Shown here piece by piece: positions 1-10,799 of a stretch of 64,000 bases of DNA (the stretch's first letter is position 1; each line of letters begins with the position of its first letter). The stretch comes from Dipteronia dyeriana (taxonomy: Eukaryota > Streptophyta > Magnoliopsida > Sapindales > Sapindaceae), in contig CM065302.1 in NCBI GenBank assembly GCA_032871835.1, positions 6,431,882 through 6,495,881 on the forward strand. The letters run 5' to 3'. A model generated the notes under the pieces. That model made no database searches. It was not told where the DNA came from and was given only the letters and a program-made list of their open reading frames with translations. The position numbers and the translations under genes were made by a program.

Positions 1-1419
1 TTGTACCGGGATTTTGTTGTTCCAAAACGTAACCAAATGATGGAAGCAGTTGGAAGGTTTCCTCATGTGTTTCATATGTCAGTGACAACGCATAATCGAG
101 GGCGGCGTGTGCCTTACTGTACATGATTTGGATTCCATACATTGATTTCATGTCGGCGATTATGTCCTTCGGACGTATTAGTCGACCATCTTGTTGTTGA
201 AGTCTAGGTGCAATAACTTCTCCAATTGTGACTGCACTAGTTTGTCGGTGCCGGCGGTGAATTTCCTCTAACGGACAAGTGTGTTCGTTGACAAAACTTC
301 TTACTTGAAAGTATGTGCCTTCATCTCTCCTCACCGCTCTTAACTTCCACGTACAATTTCCCATCAAACAAACTAGATGTAATGTTGTCTTATTGGACCT
401 TTTTACCTTCCACTCAAAGTTCTGCCGCATTGCAAAATGGCCTACTAGTCTCTTCAAATCCTTTTTCGTTGCAAAAAACTGGCCTTTATATATCATGCTT
501 GTAGGTTCATCTTTAAACAAGTTCCTACTTTCACCAATACCAAATGAGTATGATTCTGCTCCTGGAATAACCCATGTTCCTGCATTATTTGAATCATCTG
601 CAGTTCCATTAGCCCTCCATTCGGAGGTCCCAACTATATCTGGTGCACTGGAACTTAATCTGTGTACATGTCTTACACGTCTTTCCGTTTCGACAGGTTC
701 TGCATCTTCCTGAGTGTCCTATACATTTTCTACAGAATTTAAATTCCCCTCATTATCCACCTCATGATTCACCCCAACATTCAGTGGTGTATTCTATTGT
801 TGATGTCATTGTAGATCTCATTGTATTGGTGGTTGTACTCTCTACCATTCATCTCAATATGACAACCAAATACATCGTCGAATTGAGGTTCCGGTCTATT
901 ATCATGGGCGACTACTTCCGGTGGGACAACACATATGTTTTCCCGACCATCAATCCCACTTCTTTCTATGAACAACTGGTTGCTTCCGCCTGACGATCGA
1001 AATTGTTGGGTGTTATCAGGATGAGGGATATCTTGACCAATGACACCTCCCATTGGCCTCTCGATTAGACTAACACATACTTGAGGGATCACCCTATCTT
1101 CCCCTAGCATAAACTGAATATCGTCATTGTTTCTTATAAATGTACGACATGTAGTCCCAGGAACAATCGATAGAGACTGTAGCTCAACACTGTATTTGTT
1201 CTCATCAAACTTCACAATGGTTTGCACGATCGACACCAGTTCGTCGTAACTCAAATTCTTTGACACATACAAACCTTGGTTATCGGAACCTAAATACCTC
1301 TGATTTCCGTCTGGTAATTGCTCCCATCGACCATTGTAAGATATGACTATTCTCACCCTATCCATTGTCCTGTCAAAACCAACATCAAAAAACATTAATA
1401 AGGAAAAAAAATATTTCAT
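1..1419 (-). pseudogene. MuDR-type transposase, N-terminal part, frameshifted
   Basis: The likely start is the methionine at 1368, giving MDRVRIVISYNGRWEQ, the PB1-like opening usual in plant MULE transposases. The 5' frame runs to a stop at 781. Coding sequence continues in another frame, crosses an in-frame TAG near 718, and is then open to the window edge. That second part contains the DNA-binding region of MuDR transposases: TWVIPGAESYSFGIG, then GQFFATKKDLKRLVGHFAM, WKVKRSNKT, and a zinc-binding stretch with C-x4-WKLRAVRR and VNEHTCPLEEIHRRH, followed by the start of the core. The DDE catalytic domain should lie left of position 1 and is not visible. With one frameshift and one nonsense codon in about 1.4 kb, this copy cannot make an intact transposase. 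Confidence 0.8.
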
Positions 1420-1480
1420 ATTAAATTTACAATTATAAAGGATTAAACAAAAATCAAAAGTGTAAGATATGAATCTTTTT

Positions 1481-1930
1481 TAAAAAACGGATCGAGATTT
1501 TTTTGTACATGACCGAGCTATTTCTAACAGGATCGAGCTTTTTTTGTTCAAGACCGAGCTCTTTTTCTACATAATCGAGCTTTTTAATATATGGCTCGAG
1601 CATTTTTTCATATGCCTCGAGCCTATTTGAAGGGGATTGAGCTCTTTTTTAAGGAATCGAGCTTTTTTGTGAGGGATCATACTTTTTTTGTGCGGTATCG
1701 AGCCTTTTTCAAAAGGGATCGAGCTATTTGTGTACGGGATCGAGCTATTTGTGTGAGGGATCTAGCTTTTTTTGGCAGGGATCGAGCTTTTTTTCTGAAG
1801 GATCGAGCCTTTTTTGCCAAGGATCGAGCCTTTTCTTTTTGCGTATCCAGCATCTATTTTTGGAATCGAGCTTTTTTAGAATTTGTTTGAGACTTAGTTT
1901 CACATTTCCGAGCTTTTTTACAAATGTTTC
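1481..1930 (+). repeat. GATCGAGC minisatellite in the 5' subterminal region of the MULE
   Basis: About 20 imperfect units of 18-24 bp, each with a core like GATCGAGC followed by five to eight T and a short variable spacer (TGTACAT, TGTGAGG, TAAGG). The array sits between the transposase start and the terminal inverted repeat. The same unit fills the interior of the related elements at 5213-6608 (opposite orientation) and 11909-13845. Short reading frames through the array, rich in Phe, Ser, Arg and Asp, are by-products of the repeat. Confidence 0.85.
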
Positions 1931-2472
1931 GACCTATTTTTAAAACATTTTCACCTTGTATGCCCAAGATTATAAACTTGTTTGCACCACTACAACTCAA
2001 CTCGCCCAAATATATATACAAAAAAATATGCATACATGTTCATTCATTCTTTGTAAAAAGTTTACAACTCTAGGACATCAACATAAAAAAATTAAGACAA
2101 CATGTTCATAAATGTTCATACAGTGTTATACCATACAGAAATACAATAAAAAATGGAAATGAAGATCAAAAATATTATTTTACCTTCCTGTGCAAAATAT
2201 GGAATATGTGCAATATCTGGAATACAATAAATCTGGAATGGAGCTCGTTTTGTGAAGAAAAAATGGAGTAGGTGATTGATTTTCAGACAACTTTATTAGA
2301 CGACAACCATTAAAGAATAAAATATCGATTATTTAAGGGCAATTTCGATAGCTCACCATAATAGGTGCTTTTTAAACTTAACATATTATAAAGGTGACAT
2401 CACTGCAATTGACCAACAAGAAGGTGACATTCCTCATCATTTCCACTGAAAAAATATTGCATTGACAAAACA

Positions 2473-2793
2473 TCAACCGCCCAATTGGTGTTGAAATGTA
2501 TCAATCTCATCGCCATCTCCCAGCCCAGCTTCATCAGGAGTTTGTTCTGGTCGGAGATGGCGGCCATCGAACAAGAAGACAAACGTGTTCAGCTCCACAT
2601 TTTTTCTAACACAGTAAGCATCCATAAGCTTCTTCAGTGGGGTGGCTTTTTTGACCATGAAAACCAGCTCGTTATGATCCTTGTCCTTCACTCGGAGAGT
2701 CATGTATTCACTAGGTGTCTTCTTCTCCTCCTGCTCTTTTTTTACTGTCGGAGAATCTACTGCATGATTAGACATTTTCTTTTTCTTTTTCAC
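2473..2793 (-). CDS. SUMO-like small ubiquitin-related modifier, single exon, ends at the diglycine
   Basis: A 106-residue frame. From about residue 31 it has the SUMO beta-grasp fold: MTLRVKDKDHNELVF, then the helix PLKKLMDAYCVRKNVELN, the strand FVFLFDGRHLRPEQTP, and DEAGLGDGDEIDTFQHQLGG at the C-terminus. SUMO is conjugated to lysines of target proteins through its C-terminal Gly-Gly, mostly in the nucleus. Here the stop codon follows Gly-Gly directly, so there is no tail for a ULP protease to remove. The N-terminal tail contains V17-K18-K19-E20, a psi-K-x-E SUMO acceptor site that could allow chains. The start may be Met1 or Met7; Met1 is followed by five lysines. Plant SUMO genes usually have introns and none is needed here, so this may be a retrocopy. 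The stop lies 26 bp from the MULE end at 2446, so the transcript terminus may fall inside the MULE. Confidence 0.85.
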   Translation of the reverse strand: MKKKKKMSNHAVDSPTVKKEQEEKKTPSEYMTLRVKDKDHNELVFMVKKATPLKKLMDAYCVRKNVELNTFVFLFDGRHLRPEQTPDEAGLGDGDEIDTFQHQLGG

Positions 2794-2828
2794 TGTAAAA
2801 TCTCTCTTTTTCTATGTTGGGCGTCGTA

Positions 2829-2842
2829 GGCCATATATATAA
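2829..2842 (-). promoter_or_regulatory. Possible TATA box of the SUMO-like gene
   Basis: An ATATATAT run about 40 bp upstream of the first ATG on the minus strand. Just beyond it lies a 40-bp direct duplication containing TTTAATTTGTTTTAGATG (about 2837-2920). AT-rich runs are common here, so the call is weak. Confidence 0.3.
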
Positions 2843-3037
2843 GTTGGTTTAATTTGTTTTAGATGAAACCAATTATATATAAGCTGGTTTAATTTGTTTT
2901 AGATGAAACCAATTAATCTGTTTATTGATTGCATGGCACACATGCATAAGAGTTACTTCAATTCTCTGTCATTTTCTAGATTATTTTAGGTTTCCAATGA
3001 TGATCCAATTTAATTTTAACCTATACAGCTATGATTG

Positions 3038-3039
<2 letters not shown>

Positions 3040-3113
<74 letters not shown>
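3040..3113. repeat. (CT)n followed by (TA)n microsatellite
   Basis: About 24 CT dinucleotides run directly into about 12 TA dinucleotides. It lies roughly 250 bp upstream of the SUMO-like gene. Confidence 0.95.
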
Positions 3114-3120
<7 letters not shown>

Positions 3121-5202
3121 TCTATCGGTGTGTACTAATAGAATTATATAAGCATATTGAATATGAGCTAGAAGTTATTTTGAGGTTTTTCAGTTATTTC
3201 GTAAAACTCAAAACAACTTTTATAATGTATGAATTTTTCCAATTACCTTTACAAAAACCATTTTATGTATACTTAGAGAAGCCGACAATTTGAATTTTCT
3301 ATAAAAAAAACTTTTTTTAAACTTTTTAAAAACATAGGAATTGTCTCAACTATCCTTTATAAATTTTAAATATTTCACTATACAATTGTTTAATTATATG
3401 CATCGTCATTACCTTTTTTTTAATTTACATAACCAAAAGTTATTTTTAAAAATACATTATCAACACACCTTTTTTATAATTTACACAATTAAAAGTTTTT
3501 TTATTAGAAACCCTATTACAAAATACCTATTCTAGAAGCTCTACTTGAAAAGTCAAACCAAACATACTCTTATTCATTATTAATACTTGCAAATAGTATT
3601 AAAAAAAATAGTCAAACATTTTTTTTATTAGTTTGTTTTAGAAAGTGTTCAAGCTTCAATAATGAATTAAATTAACAAACATTTTTTAATATTCCTTCCA
3701 AAATTGAGTTCAATTAAACAAATACCAAGTAGTGAACGACTCCTTAAAAAAAAAAGTAGCGTACGACTACAATTCATTTGCAATTATATGTTTTTTATGA
3801 ATTTTCTGAAATTGCAATAGAGAACTTAAAATTATATTTTTAAACTGTAAACTGGATAAAAACAAAGGAATTACTGATCTTAATTTTATTTTGTTTTATA
3901 ATTAATAATAACATAACCAACAACAATAAAATCTCAAATCAGTTCAGAATATGTTAATTTGGGCCGGGCCTAAAATCCTATCAAGCATAGTGATAATGAA
4001 ACGGATTCAAACGGTAATGTTTCACAGTTAACAATGTTCGGCCCTTATTCGATAGATATCAATCCACCCGATTATGGTTTCGAGATTCGACTATTATGTA
4101 GAGAATTATTCTTTTATTTAGGGATGGGCAAGGGGCGTTTGGTAGGAGGTTCCTCCACCCTCACCCCAAACACCATTTCTTTGTCATATACAATCCCAAT
4201 TTCTCAAATTTCAATCGAAATTTAAAATTTAGAATCTAGTCATATATCGTAATCTCTAGTTTGATTCTATTAAAGTAATAGTTTTATTTTAATTGTTTGT
4301 TATATATATATATATATATACACATGAAGGAAATGGGGGAATGGTGGTGAGGGATTCAACATCACCTCTCCCATTTATAAATAGGGGTCAAGTTTCCCCT
4401 CACCCCTATCCCCATCCCCATCCCATCCCAATCCCCAAAACTCATTTGAGAGCAAAATTTACAACTAAAAACCTATGGGGCTCATGACGGTGGTAACTTC
4501 ATTTGAAATTTAATAGTGTTAGGCTGACTTTAGTTTGACCAACAAAAATTCTGTCATGCCCTTTCAAGTTGTTATTATTATTATTTTACTATATATATTG
4601 GAACAAATTAATTAAAAAAATCTTTATAAACTAAATGTATAAAATAATTATAAGAAAAATTAAAATTCAAACTCAAAATCAAAGCAATAGCTAAAGAATA
4701 ATTTAAATTTTTAAAAGTGTAATAACTTCTTAAGTTCTTATTTAATTATATATATATATATTTGATTTTGATTTTTTTTTATAAAGTTGTATTTTTTTTA
4801 TTAATTTGTTTAAAAGATTTTATTTTTTATTTTTGCAAAAGTATAAAAAAAGATAGAAAATTAAAAGGACATAAATGTCTTTTGGAGGTTAAACTAAAGT
4901 AATCCTAACAAAATCAAAATCAAAATTCAAAACGGTGTAAAATTTATAGGGAGTTTGTTGAATAAAAACATACTTCTTCACATTAAATAATAGTTGAAAT
5001 ATCGGGGAGGTTTTTGACTTTTATCGAAGAAATAATTTTAAGAAAAAAAATAAAAAATCGTAGTGTATTTTTTTACATAATTATATTCTACTTTACAGCA
5101 ATTTCTTTCCTAATATATTTACCTCTTTATAATATATACTAAAAGGAACAAAGCCAAGCTTAAGAAATTAAGCCATATTTCTCGGGAAATAAAAACAAAT
5201 GA
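3114..5202. other. AT-rich intergenic sequence, no gene recognised
   Basis: No long frame, splice-like structure or transposon domain was seen. The part at 4120-4450 is less AT-rich and has poly-GGGGAT/CCCCATCCCC-like motifs (GGGATGGGCAAGGGGCG near 4121 and a CCCCATCCCC run near 4410), which are common in decayed plant repeats. The frames at 4034-4225 and 4293-4487 resemble no protein. Near 5150-5200 a short stretch (AAGAAATTAAGCC...) recurs near 10135 and 10820, so it belongs to the local duplicated neighbourhood. Confidence 0.6.
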
Positions 5203-5212
5203 ATATAAAACA

Positions 5213-6608
5213 GTGGAAATTGTGAGAAATGTCACCGTTTTTTTATGAGTTGTAGTGATGTCATCGGTTTAATAAGTTAAGTTTAAAAGACACATATTAT
5301 GGTAAACTATCCATATTGCCTTTAAATAATCAAATTTTAATTCTCTTTGTACTTCCATCTCCGCACTTTGATCACTGAAATTAATAACTTCTCTCTCTCA
5401 AAAACTTGTCTAAAAATCGATCTACAAATTGTCTGAACATGATCCAGTTTTTTTAATAAGTTTACGAGCTATTGTATATTTTTGTTACATTGGTTCAAGC
5501 TTTTTTTGATATGTTTACGAGCTATTTTGTAATTGGTCTAATATATTTTTTTTGTCTAAGCTTTTTTACATTGGTACAAGCGTTTTTAAACTATTGCAAA
5601 GAAGTTATAATCTTGGGCAAAAAAACTCAAACCTCTAAGAAAAAACTTGAGCCCTTAATAAAAAAACTCGATCCCTTTAAAAAAAAGCTCGATCATGTTA
5701 AAAAAAAAAAGACTCGATCCTTAACAAAAAAAGTTCGATCCCTTAAAAAAAAGTTCGATCATGTTAAAAAAAAAACCTCGATTCTTAACAAAAAATGCTC
5801 GATCCCTTACAAAAAAAGCTCGATTATGTACAAAAAAGCTCGATCTCTTACAAAAAAAGCTCGATCATGTAAAAAAAATCTCGATCCTTAACAAAAAAAA
5901 CTCGATCCTTTACAGAAAAAGCTCGATCATGTACAAAAAAGCTCGATCCCTTTAAAAAAAACTCGATTCCTCACAAAAAAGCTCGATCCCTTACAAAAAA
6001 AAAACTCGATCCGATCCTCAACAAAAAAAGCTCGACCATTTACAAAAAAACTCGATTATGAACAAAAAAAGCTCGATCATATACAAAAAAACTCGATCCC
6101 CTTAAAAAAAAACTCGACCCCTTACAAAAAAACTCGATCATGTACAAAAAAAGTTGGATCATATACAAAAAAAACTCGATCCCTTTAAAAAAAACTCGAT
6201 CCATTATAAAAAAAACTCGATCATTTACAAAAAAAACTCGATTATGTAAAAAAAAAAAAGTTCGATCCTTAACAAAAAAAACTCGGTCATGTACAAAAAA
6301 ATCTCGATCAAATATTAAAAAGCTCGATCCCTCACAAAAAAGCTCGATCCCTTACAAAAACAACTCGGAATGCGTCTGCATAGCGCCACTCCGTCGTCGT
6401 TCGAGTGATTGTCTGAGTTTCAACGAGATTTTCTCTCTATACTTCAAAACTATCACTGTAAAAATGAATGAAAGAAGTCTGATGTGAAACAACTATTGAG
6501 GGTATTTTTATCTGTTCAATATAATAGATGTCTTTTAAACATAAGTTATTAAAGCAATGACAGTATTGAAATGCTACCTCCAAAAAGTGCTATTTATTTT
6601 TTAACCTC
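5213..6608 (+). mobile_element. Non-autonomous MULE, copy A (minisatellite-filled), with 10-bp target duplication
   Basis: The left end begins GTGGAAATTGTGAGAAATG and the right end, reverse-complemented, begins GAGGTTAAAAAATAAATAGC. The terminal inverted repeats stay alignable for over 100 bp; the inner part of both shows ATAAGTTA.GTTTAAAAGACA. The element is flanked by a perfect 10-bp direct repeat, ATATAAAACA (5203-5212 and 6609-6618). Inside are a tail-like stretch (5400-5620) shared with copy B, the GATCGAGC minisatellite, and about 110 bp of higher-complexity DNA (6370-6480). There is no transposase. TIR length, target duplication size and the shared terminus with the transposase-bearing element at 1-2446 support a deletion derivative of that family. 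Confidence 0.85.
5640..6360 (-). repeat. GATCGAGC minisatellite of MULE copy A
   Basis: About 33 units of 18-24 bp, reading on the plus strand like AAAAAAGCTCGATCATGTAC, with spacers alternating among ATGTAC, CCTTAC and CTTAAC types. It is the inverse of the arrays at 1481-1930 and 12985-13400. Lysine-rich frames at 5472-6487 come only from the A-tracts and are not genes. Confidence 0.9.
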
Positions 6609-6618
6609 ATATAAAACA

Positions 6619-7070
6619 TTCATCGGTCGTATGTAAAAATTAAGTCGAAAATTTAAATTTAAGCAAATATATGGGGCCACCCAACAAAATTTTCATTTTA
6701 TAATATGTACACATAAAAAAATTTAAACAAAATATACGAACTAAAATAAAAACTTTCAAGGCTAAAGCCTGTTGGAGCCATGTCCCTCCAAATCCCTTCA
6801 TAGCATCTCCCATGGTCTTTCTCTCCCTTATTATGTGCTCTCACGAGATAAGAAGAAAACTCTTAACAACTAACACATTATTATAAAATATTTATACATA
6901 TAATGAAACTCTAATAACATTGAACTGAGGTAGAAACTTGAAACATAATATAATACCAATTAAATTCCAAACAAAAGTAAAATATTTTATCAAATTGTTC
7001 TCCTGATAATACTTCAATACTAGAAAATAGAAACTATTGACATTTAGAATAAAACATCAACCAACAGTCC
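6619..7070. other. Intergenic sequence related to 10430-10620
   Basis: AT-rich. The stretch around 6960-7040 (AAAATATTTTATCAAATTGTT, then a CTTCAATACT motif) has a diverged counterpart near 10500-10560. In both places a SUMO fragment follows, which suggests duplication of a whole SUMO locus. No gene seen. Confidence 0.5.
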
Positions 7071-7076
7071 CTCAAA

Positions 7077-7170
7077 GCCACACGGCCACACCACGACCTC
7101 CGACTTGGTGCGTGAACGCATCAATCTCATCACTGTCTTCCAGCCCTACTTCATTAGGGTTTTGAACACT
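7077..7170 (-). pseudogene. SUMO-like 3' fragment 2
   Basis: On the minus strand this reads QNPNEVGLEDSDEIDAFTHQ, then VGG-RGVAVWL and a stop. This is the C-terminal quarter of SUMO with the diglycine followed by a 7-residue tail, as in normal SUMO precursors. Upstream sequence is not coding, so only the end of the gene remains. It is clearly related to the intact gene at 2473-2793 but keeps the tail that the intact gene lacks. Confidence 0.75.
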
Positions 7171-7629
7171 TAAATAGTCTCCCTTCATTGTGATTAAAAA
7201 CAATCAATATTAGTTGGTAGAAAATTAACTCAAGAGTTAATTAATTTTGGAGATTCATATAAAATGAGGACTCATGAACTGATCATTGATGAATGAAAGA
7301 AGCAATGAATCTGTTGGTAATGATGGAAATGGAGAGTCTGTTTATTAACTTCCTTGATTCAGATAATAATTAACTATCATTATACATTTGTACATTAATA
7401 TCTGATGTTCAACTTATCCTTGAACATGGCGCTAATTATATCAGTAAATCATTAATTAATTAATCTTGATTAATGCTTTATATATGTCATTAATTTCTAG
7501 ATAATATTTGGGTGTCCAATGCCAGTAATAAATACCTAAGTCTTCATTTTCAAACATGGCCGCCCATTACGTACCATATGCATGCCAATCCAATTTTCAA
7601 CTCACCATTGATCTATAATTTATAATTTA
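7171..7629. other. Intergenic sequence, nothing recognised
   Basis: AT-rich DNA between a SUMO fragment and a LINE tail. No coding or repeat signal beyond short AT runs. Confidence 0.5.
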
Positions 7630-7865
7630 CTTTTTTGAACAGCAAAGGCATATTTATTAACGGCCAAGAAAGACCAAACACAGGACAACTGAGCACACAC
7701 CACACAATGCCAAGAACAAGGACAACAAGCTATAAAGACGCAGGGAGCCCTCCACAAAACAGAGTCAAAACAAACAAGACCAGCAAAACTGGAAAGTCCC
7801 AAACAAACAGACATGGAAAGCAACAAAAAGAAACCCACCACAGCAGAACATACTGAACTAACCAG
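7630..7865 (-). mobile_element. 5'-truncated LINE (3' tail only)
   Basis: Read on the minus strand this is GT-rich sequence of the kind found in plant L1 3' UTRs (TTTGTTTGGG, TTGCTGGTCTTGTTTG) and ends CGTTAATAAATATGCC...GTTCAAAAAAG. The full LINE in this window ends in a closely similar way (CCGTAATAAAAAAATTTACAG, then TTCAAAA, at 30680-30718). No coding part of ORF2 remains. Target duplications were not identified. The frame at 7620-8063 on this strand is an accident of the GT-rich tail. Confidence 0.6.
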
Positions 7866-7946
7866 ACTAGACAAGACAAAACTCAGGAACGACCTATTCT
7901 TTGAAATACCAAATAGTAAGGCAAACTCGTTGAATTTCTGTCGCAA

Positions 7947-8511
7947 ATGGGCAAATATGAAGTGAAAATTCAAGGTGTTACAGTCGAGATTAGTGTTATC
8001 GATGATGAAGATGTTCCTTATGTTAAAATTGCTGAGTTTAACTCTTCGTTGCTGCAAGGTCATGCAATACCGCGCTGTAGTTGGGGTCGATGTTAAATAA
8101 CTAATAGTTCGATCTATCGGAGGATTCCTGAAGTATTAATTCTTTACAAGCAGAATTGTTGTTTGATCATTCCATTATGGCGCTCGAACGGAATTCCTAG
8201 TTTTGGTTTTTTTATTGAAAGAGTTCAAAATCTCACAGTTGGTTTTCTTGGCTTTTTTTAAACCTAAAATTCTAAATTCAAGAATGGCTTCGGTGGTTGA
8301 ATTGAGTGAATTGGCTGTTATGGTTTTGAAGAAGTATAGCCTCAGTACATGTGGGTTAGCTGAATTGGCAAGTGAAGTTGGAGTTGATGGAACTAACGCA
8401 CTGGACAACTGGAAATCAATTGTGTTCTCAATTGAAGAAGTCAAGTTTGCAATACATGATGCTTATACATTTTATTGTGTTGGAGACGAGTTGATTCGCA
8501 TGGTAGCTTGA
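7947..8511 (+). pseudogene. WRN-like 3'-5' exonuclease domain gene, frameshifted
   Basis: Three frames must be joined. From the ATG at 7947: MGKYEVKIQGVTVEISVIDD up to YRAVVGVDVK and a stop. In another frame: RRIPEVLILYKQNCCLIIPL up to VQNLTVGFLGFF. In a third: KPKILNSRMASVVELSELAV, KYSLSTCGLAELASEVGVD and VKFAIHDAYTFYCVGDELI, ending at 8511. Order and spacing match small plant proteins with a Werner-type DEDDy exonuclease domain, including GLAELA.EV and the A.HDA motif. Key residues are lost: the D-x-E motif reads D-V-K and the tyrosine of YxxxD is Phe. With two frameshifts and lost catalytic residues it is almost certainly dead. The family call is by eye. Confidence 0.6.
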
Positions 8512-10610
8512 TGTTTGAATTGAAAAACTGGTTTGTTTTTGGCTTTATATTTTGAATTTTAGTTATTTTTTTTCTTCTTAATTACCTTTTATTAAATATT
8601 TAAGTCCGGAGGATATTAATTAGTACTAGAATATTATGACCCAAAAGACTTTTCATATGTAAAAAGGCATGAAGAATTCCATTGAATACAATATATATGT
8701 TTTCTTTTCTATGAATAATGAATACAATATTCGGTTAAAATATCTCATTTATACACTAAAAAATCTAACAGCAAAATTTGTGTTTCTAGAAAATCAGGAT
8801 TCTCCAACTAACTTTGCTGACTAGGCTGACCAGGTCAGCTAATAACTAATCCTTAGATTAGTTTCTTATTGAGGTTTTTAACTAACTGCTAATTACAATC
8901 AGCCATCATCAGCTAATAATGTATGATCAGTTGATGATCGATATCGTTAGATAGAAGAGTCATCTCTGCTGGCTGCTGCCTTGATGCTCTGCTTTTGTTT
9001 CTACTTTCTTTAAATAGCTCAGCTTCAGTGTTTACTACAAGAGGTGGACACAAAAACCGAAACCGAAACGAACTGAATGTGTCGAAAAAGGGTATTCGAT
9101 TCGGTTCAAACCGTTTTGAAATTTAAAAACCGAATTGAATTCAGTGAACCGAACTGAATAAACTGAATTGTCTTATTGAATTATTTTGTAAAGTTTATGT
9201 TTATTATGAACTGTTTGTTGATGATGTTTTATTTTAGACTATATTATGTACTGCATTTTTTGAATTTTATTTTATAGAAATTATAAATAATGCAATTTTA
9301 TTTTATAGAAATTATAAAGATTTTATATTTTGATTGATTATGTAGATCGAACATGATTGAAATTTTAGATTTTGATTGAAAATATGGTTATATTTTGTTT
9401 AAATTATTTTTGAGTGACGATAATTATACCCCTCAAACTGTATGTGCACCTCAATTTAGTATATTTTTAAAATCCAATATTACCCTTAAGTAAAATTACT
9501 TAAATGACTAAATAGTTTGTATCAATTCTTTGAAAAAACAAAATTCCTATTAATTGTATGATATGATAATAAAAAGCTTTCTATTTTGTTAAACCCTAAC
9601 TTCTATTTTAAATACCAATTTCAATCTCTTTTAAGGAATACAAATTGATTGAATTGACCAACAATTTATTGTTGTAATTGAGTGAAACAAAAATCAATAC
9701 AAATAATAAAATTTATATTGTAAAAAAAAAATTAACTTTATTAGGATCAGAGGAATTGAAATACATTGTTATATGTTTTGAGTTTAAAAAATATAAATAA
9801 TTTTTAAAAAAAGTTCTAATGCAATGATAATAATTTTTTTTGAAACAATTTGTTAGTGACATCAAATGTTTTTGCAGGAGTTAGATTTTTTTTTAAAATA
9901 GAAATTATTTATTTGAATAAAAAGATATATATAAAATAATAAAATTTTAAATAAAATTAGATAATAAAATAGTGAAGTGTGCTATCACAAATATAATATA
10001 ATAAAATTAAGAAAATGGTATTTTTAGTATTAAGTAGGGTTTAAAAAAATTTAAATGGGTATTTTTCATAAAGTTAATTTTAATTAATTGATAAATACTT
10101 GCATGCTAGTATGCTACGAGAACCAATGCAAAGCCTAAGAAATTAAAGCATTTGTATCATGAAATAATAATAATAATAAATATATAGATAGAATAATACG
10201 CTATTCATATCAAATTAAATGTTTTTTTTTTTAATTCTTATAATCAAATGGTAGAAGGGTTTGTTGAAATTGTATAGATAAGGCACCATACATACGGCTC
10301 AAATATTTATTCCCACATGATATTTGGAAAAAATTACTCACGTGATTATTAAATGCTCACGATGAAACTTGAATAATCCACCACAACAATGGAAGAAATG
10401 TGCCCAATAACTTGACACATTGTAAAATACTATTAATTACATACAAATATATAAACTACGTGATATCGAATTGAAAGAGAAATGATATATTCCAACAAAA
10501 CTAAAATATTTTATCAAATAGTTTTATTGCTAATTATTCATCAATACTTGTAAATAATAATTATTTGCTTGAGCATTAAACGGACAAAACATTACAATCG
10601 AATAGATTTT
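8512..10610. other. Intergenic sequence with duplicated stretches, no gene recognised
   Basis: 8811-9050 has a diverged second copy at 16442-16680 (shared CAATCAGCCATCATCA and AATGTATGATCAG). 10295-10375 has a copy at 16738-16822 (shared AAATGCTCACGATGAAACTT). 9055-9180 is rich in CCGAA/TTCGG motifs of the kind scattered through plant repeats. The rest is AT-rich with no coding signal. Confidence 0.55.
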
Positions 10611-10790
10611 AACATCATGTCAAGAGTTTGTTTTGGTCAGACACCGATGGTATTTCACTGCTGAATCTCATCGCCATTAGGGCCGTCATCCAGATCGACT
10701 TTAACATCATGTCAAGAGTTTGTTTTGGTCGGGGATGGCAGCCATCAAAGAAGATGTTAAATGTGTTGAGTTCCAAACGTTTTTTTTAAA
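10610..10790 (-). pseudogene. SUMO-like fragment 3 with internal 30-bp duplication
   Basis: On the minus strand this reads ELNTFNIFFDGCHPRPKQTL, corresponding to the SUMO segment ELNTFVFLFDGRHLRPEQTP, and then breaks down, although GDEI-like sequence near 10670 (CTCATCGCCATTAGGGCC) is still recognisable. A stretch of about 30 bp containing TTTAACATCATGTCAAGAG occurs twice (about 10608 and 10700), so the fragment was partly duplicated after it lost function. It has no open frame of useful length. Confidence 0.65.
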
Positions 10791-10799
10791 CTGTCACGT

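Larger units (their letters stand above)
1..2446 (-). mobile_element. MULE (Mutator-like DNA transposon), 5' half, truncated by window edge
   Basis: The element is read on the minus strand. Its outer 5' terminus is at 2446, where the reverse complement begins GTGGAAATGATGAGGAATG, matching the ends of the two related elements at 5213 and 13845. Going inward come a terminal inverted repeat of roughly 100 bp (about 2345-2446), an AT-rich stretch, the GATCGAGC minisatellite (1481-1930), and then the transposase gene from 1419 downward. The other end lies outside the window, so no target duplication can be checked. Assignment to MULEs rests on the transposase N-terminus and on the long TIRs and 9-10 bp target duplications of the related copies. 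Confidence 0.75.

Noticed and set aside
5640..6360. Regular short repeats that could suggest a CRISPR array
   Set aside because: Units are imperfect and spacers are low-complexity A/T runs of variable length; the context is a plant transposon.
5472..6487. Lysine-rich reading frames
   Set aside because: They are translations of the A-tract minisatellite of MULE copy A and change frame freely with it; no protein family or codon pattern.
7620..8063. 147-codon minus-strand frame
   Set aside because: Lies across a GT-rich LINE tail and antisense to the WRN-like remnant; the composition explains the open frame.
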